Of a stretch of 7,311 nt of DNA, positions 1-5,550 are shown in pieces; the first letter of the stretch is position 1, and each line of letters starts with the position of its first letter. The DNA is from Lysobacterales bacterium. GTDB taxonomy: Bacteria; Pseudomonadota; Gammaproteobacteria; Xanthomonadales; Xanthomonadaceae. The notes below the pieces were generated by a model. It worked only from the letters and a program-made list of their open reading frames with translations. It was not told the origin of the DNA and made no database searches. Where the stretch lies: positions 1 through 7,311 of the forward strand of contig JAATFS010000002.1 in the NCBI GenBank assembly GCA_015655035.1. Direction: 5' to 3'. The position numbers and the translations under genes are program-made.

Positions 1-565
1 CGCCGGCACCTCGCCGATGCCGCTGCGGCGCGATGCGCTCACGGCCGCCGCCGAATGCGTGCTGGCGGTGGAGGCGGTCGCGCGCGAGGCCGGAAGCGAC
101 CTGGTCGCCACCGTGGGTCGGCTGGCGGTGCGCCCGGGCGCGACCAACGTGGTACCGGGCCAGGTGGACTTTTCGCTGGACGTGCGCGCCAGCGACGCGG
201 CACCACGCGACGCCGCCGCCGCGCGGATCCAGCAACGCTTCCAGGCCATCGGCGCCGCGCGCGGGGTACGGATCGAAGCCACGCCGGTGCAGGATCTGCC
301 CGCCAGCCCGTGCGCGCCGCCACTGATCGCAGCACTGGAACGCGCCGTCGCCGCGCAAGCGATCGCGCCGCGCCGGCTGGTCTCCGGCGCCGGCCACGAT
401 GCGATGGTGATGGCGGCGCTGTGCCCGACCGCGATGCTGTTCGTGCGTTGCGCCGGTGGCATCAGCCACCACCCCTCCGAACACGTGGACGTTGCCGACG
501 CCGAAGTAGCGCTGGCGGCGATGCAACACTTCATCGAACATCTGGGAGACGCTCTTGCCACCTGA
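1..565 (+). CDS. allC: Allantoate amidohydrolase, M20 family, C-terminal part (5' end outside window)
   Basis: The reading frame is open from base 2, so the gene starts upstream of the window; about 187 C-terminal residues are visible, a little under half of the usual ~410-420. The first residues, AGTSPM, match the HAGT(T/S)PM motif of the M20 hydantoinase/carbamoylase/allantoate amidohydrolase group. Next come the dimerisation (lid) domain with RPGATNVVPG and DFSLDVR, a GAGHDAM motif near base 389, and GISHHPSEHV near 458-487, whose histidine/HPSE block supplies a zinc ligand in the family. The expected reaction is cytoplasmic hydrolysis of allantoate to ureidoglycine, CO2 and ammonia. M20 relatives include ureidoglycolate hydrolases and N-carbamoyl amino acid hydrolases. 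The allantoate assignment rests on context: the next gene, overlapping by 11 bases, encodes an enzyme that consumes ureidoglycine. Other names are hpxK and pucF. The family is certain; the substrate is inferred. Confidence 0.85.
   Translation, partial: AGTSPMPLRRDALTAAAECVLAVEAVAREAGSDLVATVGRLAVRPGATNVVPGQVDFSLDVRASDAAPRDAAAARIQQRFQAIGAARGVRIEATPVQDLPASPCAPPLIAALERAVAAQAIAPRRLVSGAGHDAMVMAALCPTAMLFVRCAGGISHHPSEHVDVADAEVALAAMQHFIEHLGDALAT
544..548 (+). promoter_or_regulatory. Shine-Dalgarno GGGAG deciding the TTG start of pucG
   Basis: GGGAG lies six bases upstream of the TTG at 555, inside the end of the amidohydrolase gene. The first in-frame ATG (636) would cut into the conserved GPGPVN region of the aminotransferase, so the TTG with this site is the best start. 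Confidence 0.6.
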
Positions 566-1841
566 ATTGCCCCACTCGCCCGCACTGTCGCATCCGACCT
601 TCTTCGGCGAGATCGATCCACCGCAACGGCTGCTGATGGGCCCCGGTCCGGTCAATGCCCACCCGCGCGTACTGCGCGCGATGTCGGCTGACCTGCTCGG
701 CCAGTTCGATCCGGAAATGACCGGCTACATGAACGAGGTGATGGCGCTGTACCGGCCAGTGTTCGGCACCCGGAATCACTGGACCTTCCTGGTCGACGGC
801 ACCGCGCGCGCCGGCATCGAGGCCGCGCTGGTCTCGCTGGTGGCGCCGGGCGACCGCGTACTGGTGCTCAACTTCGGTCGCTTCGGCCTGCTGCTCAGCG
901 AGATCCTCGGCCGCATCGGCGCCACCATCGAGACCGTGGACGCGCCCTGGGGCGAGGTACTCACGCTGGATCAGATCGCCACGGCGATCGAACGCTTCGG
1001 GCCCAAGGTGGTCGCTGCCGTGCATGGCGATACCTCCACCACCATGGCGCAGCCGCTCGACGGCCTCGGCGCACTGTGCCGCGCCGCTGGCGCGCTGTCG
1101 TACGTGGATGCGACCGCCACCATCGGCGGCATGGAACTGGCGGCCGACCGCTGGGACGTGGACGTGGTCACCGGCGGCTTGCAGAAGTGCATGGGCGGGC
1201 CGTCCGGCTCGGCGCCGGTCACCGTGTCGGAGCGGGCGGCCGACGCGATCTTCGCGCGCCGCCACGTCGAGCGCGGCATCGTCCGCGACGATATCGACGA
1301 TGGCTACGGCCCGCGCATCCTGTCCAATTACTTCGACCTGGCGATGGTGATGGACTACTGGTCGGACAAGCGCCTCAACCACCACACCGAGGCCACCAGC
1401 ATGCTCTACGCTGCACGCGAATGCGCGCGCGTGGCGTTGCAGGAAGGTCTGCCGGCACGGTTCGCGCGGCATGCCGCCGCCGGCCGGGCGATGAGCGCCG
1501 GCGTGCGCGCACTCGGACTGGAGGTGTTCGGCGACGACCGCTACCGCATGACCAATGTCACCGGCGTGCTGATCCCGGCCGGGATCGACGGCGAGCGGGT
1601 GCGACGCCGCATGCGCGAGGATTTCGAGATCGAGATCGGCAGCGCGTTCGGCCCGTTGCAAGGAAAGATATGGCGCATCGGCGCGATGGGCTACAACGCG
1701 ATGAAGCACAAGGTGCTGATCACTCTCGCCGCACTGGAAGCGGTATTGCGCGCCGAAGGTCTCGCCTGCCCCTCGGGCGCTGGCGTGGACGCTGCGCTGG
1801 CAGCCTGGGGCCAGGACGTCGCGCCAGGGTCCGGCGCATGA
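555..1841 (+). CDS. pucG: Ureidoglycine-glyoxylate aminotransferase (class V, PLP)
   Basis: This 428-residue fold-type I, class V aminotransferase is of the PucG/HpxJ (UGXT) type. It transfers the amino group of (S)-ureidoglycine to glyoxylate, giving oxalurate and glycine, in the cytoplasm. Visible landmarks are GPGPVN at residues 29-34, GQFDPEMT at 49-56 (Q50 probably matches the ureido-contacting Gln of UGXT), DGTARAGIEA at 81-90, VDATATIGG at 184-192 with the PLP-ring Asp D185, GGLQKCMGGPSG at 207-218 with Schiff-base lysine K211, RLNHHTEATSML at 273-284, and WRIGAMG at 373-379 with the likely carboxylate-binding R374. The related alanine- and serine-glyoxylate aminotransferases are alternatives, but the NHHTEATSML block and the purine neighbours favour UGXT. 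Translation starts at TTG and overlaps the upstream gene by 11 bases; the end overlaps puuE as ATGA. About 25 C-terminal residues beyond the core are Ala/Gly-rich. Confidence 0.9.
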   Translation: MPPELPHSPALSHPTFFGEIDPPQRLLMGPGPVNAHPRVLRAMSADLLGQFDPEMTGYMNEVMALYRPVFGTRNHWTFLVDGTARAGIEAALVSLVAPGDRVLVLNFGRFGLLLSEILGRIGATIETVDAPWGEVLTLDQIATAIERFGPKVVAAVHGDTSTTMAQPLDGLGALCRAAGALSYVDATATIGGMELAADRWDVDVVTGGLQKCMGGPSGSAPVTVSERAADAIFARRHVERGIVRDDIDDGYGPRILSNYFDLAMVMDYWSDKRLNHHTEATSMLYAARECARVALQEGLPARFARHAAAGRAMSAGVRALGLEVFGDDRYRMTNVTGVLIPAGIDGERVRRRMREDFEIEIGSAFGPLQGKIWRIGAMGYNAMKHKVLITLAALEAVLRAEGLACPSGAGVDAALAAWGQDVAPGSGA

Positions 1842-2779
1842 GCCAGGCCCGCGACCTCGTCGGCTACGGCGCCACGCCACCCGATGCGCGCTGGCCTGGC
1901 GGCGCGCGCGTGGCGGTGCAGTTCGTCATCAACTACGAGGAAGGCGCCGAGAACAACGTACTCAACGGCGATGCCGGCTCGGAGGCGTTCCTGTCGGAGA
2001 TGGTCGGCACGCAGAGCCATGCAGGCGCACGCGCGATGGCGATGGAGAGCCTGTACGAGTACGGCAGCCGTGCCGGGTTCTGGCGGCTGCACCGGCTGTT
2101 CACCTCGCGCGCGGTGCCGGTGACGGTGTTCGGCGTGGCGCGGGCACTGGAGGCCAATCCCGAAGCGGTGCAGGCAATGCAGGCCGCCAATTGGGAAATC
2201 GCCAGCCACGGGCTGCGCTGGATCGACTACCAGCACCTGCCCGAGGAAGTGGAACGCGCACATATCGCCGAAGCCATCGCACTGCATACGCGGCTGACCG
2301 GGCAACGCCCGCTTGGCTGGTACCAGGGCCGCACCAGCCCGAACACCGCGCGCCTGGTGGCCGAGGAAGGCGGCTTCGTCTACGACGCCGATTCGTATGC
2401 CGACGACCTGCCCTACTACGATACCCGCCACGGCCGCGCGCAAATGGTGGTGCCGTACACACTGGACGTCAACGACATGAAGTTCGTCGCCTACAACGGC
2501 TTCGCCGATGGCGAGCCCTTCTTCCGCTACCTGCGCGACAGCTTCGAGCAGCTGCGCAGCGAGGGCGGGCGGATGCTGTCGATCGGCCTGCACGGGCGCA
2601 TCGCCGGCAAGCCGGCGCGTGCGGCGGCAGTGGCACGCTTCGTCGATCACGTACTCGCCAGCGGCGATGCATGGATCGCGCGGCGGATCGACATTGCCGA
2701 GCACTGGCAACGCGAGCATCCGTTCCAAGGTTCCCTCGCCGCCAGTGATCCAGGCCCAGCCGCCGGAGCTGCCGCATGA
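1838..2779 (+). CDS. puuE: Allantoinase PuuE (polysaccharide-deacetylase fold)
   Basis: This 313-residue protein is close to the usual PuuE length of ~310. PuuE opens the hydantoin ring of (S)-allantoin to allantoate. It belongs to the NodB/polysaccharide-deacetylase fold and is unrelated to the metal-dependent AllB/PucH allantoinases. Family hallmarks seen in order are VAVQFVINYEEGAEN at residues 25-39, the FLSEMVG block near 51, YEYGSRAGFWRL at 73-84, WEIASHGLRWIDY at 119-131, GWYQGRTSPNT at 160-170, DADSYADDLPYY at 183-194, PYTLDVND at 206-213 and LSIGLHGRIAGKPAR at 247-261. The start is the ATG at 1838, inside an ATGA overlap with pucG, with AGGG eight bases upstream; the longer open frame to the left lacks family similarity. 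The last ~15 residues (after HPFQGSL) are Ala/Gly/Pro-rich and probably unstructured. The end overlaps hpxZ as ATGA. Confidence 0.95.
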   Translation: MSQARDLVGYGATPPDARWPGGARVAVQFVINYEEGAENNVLNGDAGSEAFLSEMVGTQSHAGARAMAMESLYEYGSRAGFWRLHRLFTSRAVPVTVFGVARALEANPEAVQAMQAANWEIASHGLRWIDYQHLPEEVERAHIAEAIALHTRLTGQRPLGWYQGRTSPNTARLVAEEGGFVYDADSYADDLPYYDTRHGRAQMVVPYTLDVNDMKFVAYNGFADGEPFFRYLRDSFEQLRSEGGRMLSIGLHGRIAGKPARAAAVARFVDHVLASGDAWIARRIDIAEHWQREHPFQGSLAASDPGPAAGAAA

Positions 2780-3156
2780 TCGTCGACGACCCGCAGGTGA
2801 TCGCCGAGGTGACGGCCGCGTTCGATGCCTACGAGCGCGCGCTGATGGCCGATGACGTGGTGGCGATGGATGCGCTGTTCCACGCCGCGCCGAGCACGGT
2901 GCGCTATGGCGTGGGCGAAGTGCTATACGGCATCGATGCGATCCGCGCGTTCCGCATCGGCCGTGGCGGCTCGCCGCAGCGCACGCTGGCACGGGTGCAG
3001 ATCCATGGCTTCGGCCGTGAGTTCGCCACCGCGCACGCCGAGTTCCACCGCGACGGCAGTGCCGTGCGCGGCCGCCAGACCCAGAGCTGGGTCCGTTTTG
3101 CCGATGGCTGGAAAGTCGTATCGGCGCATGTGTCGCTGGAGGGAGTCCACTCGTGA
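2776..3156 (+). CDS. hpxZ: HpxZ/AtzH-like protein (DUF3225, NTF2-like fold)
   Basis: This 126-residue protein resembles HpxZ, first named in the Klebsiella hpx purine cluster beside oxalurate genes, and AtzH of the s-triazine pathway. Both carry the AtzH-like (DUF3225) domain of the NTF2/SnoaL superfamily. Seen in the sequence are an N-terminal helix pair (AEVTAAFDAYERALMADD, 10-27), the LFHAAPSTVRYGVGEVLYG block at 34-52 followed by IRAFR, RGGSPQRTL at 63-71, and a C-terminal sheet with QTQSWVRFADGWKVVSAHVS at 101-120, the usual SnoaL-like ending. It has no signal peptide or membrane segment. The biochemical role is not established; the 'oxalurate catabolism' label derives from gene neighbourhoods. 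It overlaps puuE (ATGA, with GGAG at 2765-2768) and uraD (GTGA), so it is made together with the allantoin-forming and allantoin-opening enzymes. Family assignment is firm, function open. Confidence 0.85.
   Translation: MIVDDPQVIAEVTAAFDAYERALMADDVVAMDALFHAAPSTVRYGVGEVLYGIDAIRAFRIGRGGSPQRTLARVQIHGFGREFATAHAEFHRDGSAVRGRQTQSWVRFADGWKVVSAHVSLEGVHS
3138..3145 (+). promoter_or_regulatory. Strong Shine-Dalgarno GGAGGGAG for uraD
   Basis: GGAGGGAG sits seven bases before the GTG start at 3153, within the end of hpxZ. It is the longest anti-SD match among the junctions of this operon, the others being 4-5 base matches. It supports the GTG start and suggests strong initiation on uraD despite the non-ATG codon. 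Confidence 0.6.
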
Positions 3157-3644
3157 TCGTGGCCGACGCCAACCTGCTCGACGACGACGCCTTCGTCGCC
3201 CGCTACCGCGAACTGTTCGAGCACTCGCCCTGGGTGGTGGAGCGCGCCGCGCGCCAGCGCCCTTTCGACCATCTGCACGACGGCTTGATGGCGGTAGTGC
3301 ACGCGGCCTCGCTGGACGAACAGCTGGCCCTGATCCGCGCGCATCCGGAACTGGGTGGCCGCGCCGCGATCGACCGCAGCCTCACCACCGCCTCCGCCGC
3401 CGAGCAGGCCAGCGCCGGGCTGGACCGCCTCGACGAAGCCGAGTTCGCGCGCTTCCACGCACTCAACAACGCCTATCGCGACAGCTTCGGGTTCCCGTTC
3501 GTGATCTGCGTGCGCCTGACCGACAAGGCCGGCATCCTGGCCGCGCTGGAACGACGCCTGCAAAACCCGCGCGAAGTCGAGGTCGCCACCGCGATCGAGG
3601 AAATCGGCAAGATCGTGCGTCTGCGCCTGGAGGCCCTGGCATGA
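3153..3644 (+). CDS. uraD: 2-oxo-4-hydroxy-4-carboxy-5-ureidoimidazoline (OHCU) decarboxylase
   Basis: This 163-residue protein has the normal length for UraD. It decarboxylates OHCU stereospecifically to (S)-allantoin, the third step from urate, in the cytoplasm. Motifs seen are the helix with ERAARQRPFDHLHDGL (30-45), IRAHPELGG at 61-69 with the probable catalytic His64, SAAEQ at 81-85 with Glu84 of the active site, NNAYRDSFGFPFVICVR at 105-121, and a C-terminal helix with IEEIGKIVRLRL at 148-159 that carries the substrate-binding Arg region. Translation starts at GTG in a GTGA overlap with hpxZ, behind a strong Shine-Dalgarno site. The stop overlaps the HpyO start as ATGA. The uraD-hpyO-uraH arrangement groups the three enzymes that take urate to S-allantoin. 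Confidence 0.95.
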   Translation: MIVADANLLDDDAFVARYRELFEHSPWVVERAARQRPFDHLHDGLMAVVHAASLDEQLALIRAHPELGGRAAIDRSLTTASAAEQASAGLDRLDEAEFARFHALNNAYRDSFGFPFVICVRLTDKAGILAALERRLQNPREVEVATAIEEIGKIVRLRLEALA

Positions 3645-5062
3645 GCCTGGCGCAACTGGAACAGGAACTGGCGCGCGACCTGCAACGCCTGGGCCACGGC
3701 GGCGAGCCGTGGACGCGCCCGCGCGTGCATCCGTCCGGCCATGTCTACGATGCGATCATCGTCGGCGGCGGACAGAGCGGACTTGGCGCGGCGTTCGCGC
3801 TGCTGCGCGAGCGCGTCGGCAATGTCCTGGTGATCGACGAGAATCCCGACGGCCTGGAGGGTCCATGGGTCACCTACGCGCGCATGGTCACGCTGCGCAC
3901 CCCCAAGCAGATCACCTCGATCGACCTGGGCGTGCCGGCGCTGACCTTCCGCGCCTGGTGGGAGGCCCAGCACGGTAGCGAGGGCTGGGACGCACTGGAC
4001 AAGATCCCGCGCACCGACTGGATGGCGTACCTGCGCTGGTACCGGCGCGTGCTCGCGCTGCCGGTTCGCAACAACACCCGGCTGGCGCGGATCGAGCCCA
4101 ACATCGCCGATGGCGTGCATCGCCTGCACCTGGCGATGGGCGCCCCGCTGCTGGCGCGCAAGGTGATCCTGGCCACCGGCATCCAGGGCGGCGGCCAGTG
4201 GTCGGTGCCGGAATGGATCGGCCAGCGCCTGCCGGCGCACCGCTATGCCCACACCTCCGGGCCGATCGACTACGCGGCATTGGCCGGCAAGCGCGTGGGC
4301 ATCCTCGGCGGCGGCGCGTCGGCGTTCGACAACGCGCAGTTCGCGCTCGACCAGGGCGTCGCCGCCGCACACGTGTTCGTGCGCCGCGAGCAACTGCCGC
4401 GCATCAATCCGATCCGGCACCTGGAGCGCGCCGGCATCATCCCGCGCTTCGCGGCGCTGCCGGATGCGGACAAGTACCGGATGATGTCCAGCTTCTTCGC
4501 CCACAACCAGCCGCCGACCAACGACACCTTCCAGCGCGCCTGCGCGCACCCGCGCTTCCACCTGCACCTGGGCGCGCCCTGGCGCGACGTGGCCGAGCGC
4601 GACGGCGAGATCGTGGTGGAAACGCCGCAGGGCGAGCATCGCTTCGACTTCCTGGCCATCGCCACCGGCCTGGTCACCGACCCCCGCTTGCGTCCGGAGC
4701 TGGAGGGTTTCGCCGAGCGCATCGCCCGCTGGTCCGACCGCTACACCCCGCCAGCCGACGCCGCCCAACCCATGCTGGACGCACACCCGTACCTTGGCCC
4801 CGGTTTCGAGTTGTTGCCGCGCGCTCCCGAGGATGCCCCGCTGCTGCATGGGCTGTTCGCCTTCAACTACTCGGCGATGGTCAACCAGGGGCTGTCGGCG
4901 GCGGCACTGTCCGGGCTGAAGTACGCCTTGCCGCGCCTGTCGCGGGCGGTGGCCGACCAGTTGTTCCTGGACGATCGCCAAGCCATCGTCGATACCTACC
5001 TCGATTACGACGAGGCTGAATTCTCCGGCCAGTGGCCACCCTTGCGCGAGGCCGTGGCATGA
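3641..5062 (+). CDS. hpyO: FAD-dependent urate hydroxylase, HpyO type
   Basis: This 473-residue two-dinucleotide-domain flavoprotein has an FAD site IIVGGGQSGLGAA at residues 39-51 with VIDEN at 64-68 (E67 likely contacts the FAD ribose), KVILATG at 174-180, a second Rossmann site GKRVGILGGGASAFDNA at 216-232 for NAD(P)H, and FLAIATG at 337-343. It resembles the FMO-like group, not the PheA/TfdB-type HpxO. HpyO, described from Xanthomonas campestris, is an NADH-using urate hydroxylase that makes 5-hydroxyisourate. Position between uraD and uraH, with no other urate oxidase in view, supports that identity. The start is the ATG at 3641 (ATGA overlap with uraD) with GGAGG at 3629-3633; the frame is open further left but only as a shadow of uraD and hpxZ. 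About 38 residues precede the FAD fold. No signal peptide is seen, so a cytoplasmic enzyme is expected. Exact function is inferred from context and recalled similarity. Confidence 0.85.
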   Translation: MSLAQLEQELARDLQRLGHGGEPWTRPRVHPSGHVYDAIIVGGGQSGLGAAFALLRERVGNVLVIDENPDGLEGPWVTYARMVTLRTPKQITSIDLGVPALTFRAWWEAQHGSEGWDALDKIPRTDWMAYLRWYRRVLALPVRNNTRLARIEPNIADGVHRLHLAMGAPLLARKVILATGIQGGGQWSVPEWIGQRLPAHRYAHTSGPIDYAALAGKRVGILGGGASAFDNAQFALDQGVAAAHVFVRREQLPRINPIRHLERAGIIPRFAALPDADKYRMMSSFFAHNQPPTNDTFQRACAHPRFHLHLGAPWRDVAERDGEIVVETPQGEHRFDFLAIATGLVTDPRLRPELEGFAERIARWSDRYTPPADAAQPMLDAHPYLGPGFELLPRAPEDAPLLHGLFAFNYSAMVNQGLSAAALSGLKYALPRLSRAVADQLFLDDRQAIVDTYLDYDEAEFSGQWPPLREAVA

Positions 5063-5391
5063 GCAGCCTGTCCACCCATGTACTCGATACCGCCGGCGGA
5101 CACCCGGCGCAGGCGGTGCCGCTGCGGCTGTATGCCGGCGACACCCTGCTGTATGCCGGCGTCACCGACGCCGACGGACGCTGCCCGGCGCTGCGCGGGC
5201 TGGCCGTGGCACCCGGCCGCTACCGGCTGGTGTTCGCGGTGGCGGCCTACTTCCGCGCGCAAGGAACGACACTGCCGGAGCCACCGTTCCTGGACGAGGT
5301 AACACTGGACTTCGGCATCGCCGACGACGGCCACTACCATGTGCCGCTGCTGGTTTCCCCGTTCAGTTATTCCACCTATCGAGGCAGCTGA
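5059..5391 (+). CDS. uraH: 5-hydroxyisourate hydrolase (transthyretin-like)
   Basis: This 110-residue protein matches the HIUase/transthyretin-related family in length and in both signature ends. The N-terminal LSTHVLDTAGGHPA (residues 4-17) carries His7, and the C-terminus is HYHVPLLVSPFSYSTYRGS (92-110), with His94 and the terminal YRGS tetrapeptide that marks true hydrolases. Arg41 in DADGRCP is the third expected active-site residue. It hydrolyses 5-hydroxyisourate to OHCU, acting directly after HpyO. The start at 5059 sits in an ATGA overlap with hpyO and has GAGG at 5048-5051, seven bases upstream. A GTG at 5032 in the same frame would add nine residues not typical of the family. There is no signal peptide, so a cytoplasmic rather than periplasmic form is likely. 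It is the last gene of the operon. Confidence 0.97.
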   Translation: MSSLSTHVLDTAGGHPAQAVPLRLYAGDTLLYAGVTDADGRCPALRGLAVAPGRYRLVFAVAAYFRAQGTTLPEPPFLDEVTLDFGIADDGHYHVPLLVSPFSYSTYRGS

Positions 5392-5448
5392 AGCCGGGTT
5401 GGCCGGTACACACCCTCCCTGCGAAAAGCCGATCCACGCGGCGAATCA

Positions 5449-5476
5449 CCGCTCGCCTGCACCGGCAGCGAGGCGG
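5449..5476 (+). other. Imperfect GC-rich hairpin downstream of uraH
   Basis: CCGC-TCGC-c-TGC on the left pairs with GCA-GCGA-g-GCGG on the right around a four-base loop (ACCG). This gives an 11-pair stem with one bulged base on each side. No run of T follows, so it is not a canonical intrinsic terminator. It could slow or help end transcription of the urate operon, or be chance in GC-rich DNA. A smaller CCGG/CCGG stem lies at 5394-5406. Confidence 0.25.
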
Positions 5477-5496
5477 CATGCTGGCCATTGCCGGCG

Positions 5497-5512
5497 CTAC
5501 GCAACGTAGAAT
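5497..5512 (+). promoter_or_regulatory. Candidate -10 box (TAGAAT) overlapping a short palindrome
   Basis: TAGAAT at 5507-5512 differs from TATAAT at one base and lies 38 bases before the DUF1456 start codon. The palindrome CTACG-CAA-CGTAG at 5497-5509 overlaps it. A TTGCCG at 5488-5493 is only 13 bases upstream, too close for a standard -35 box, and nothing convincing sits at 16-18 bases. This is a plausible promoter for the DUF1456-hrpB unit, unproven. Confidence 0.35.
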
Positions 5513-5550
5513 GAGGCGCCCGGCCACCGCCGGACCGTACCGGAAAGGCC

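Noticed and set aside
1076..1837. Upstream extension of the puuE reading frame
   Set aside because: The frame is open but reads through pucG in another frame as Arg-rich sequence. PuuE similarity begins just after the ATG at 1838, and the length from there is normal.
531..1880. Antisense open frame (449 codons) opposite pucG
   Set aside because: It lies entirely over the recognised aminotransferase. Its translation is rich in His, Arg, Ala and Gln with no family motif, a typical GC shadow.
1691..3172. Antisense open frame (493 codons) opposite puuE and hpxZ
   Set aside because: It spans several real genes and their overlaps on the other strand, and has no motif or plausible start context.
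2852..3640. Upstream extension of the hpyO reading frame across hpxZ and uraD
   Set aside because: The extension is an Arg/Ala-rich shadow of two recognised genes. The ATG at 3641 has GGAGG upstream and the family-like N-terminus.
3473..4981. Long antisense open frame (502 codons) opposite hpyO
   Set aside because: It mirrors a strongly conserved flavoprotein gene in GC-rich DNA where antisense frames stay open by codon bias. The translation is low-complexity, with no recognisable domain.
5032..5058. GTG start giving UraH nine extra residues
   Set aside because: UraH proteins normally begin with the LSTHVLD block right after the start. The ATG at 5059 has GAGG at good spacing and the same ATGA overlap as its neighbours.
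5449..5476. Canonical Rho-independent terminator after uraH
   Set aside because: The stem is bulged and no T-run follows, so it was kept only as a low-confidence hairpin.
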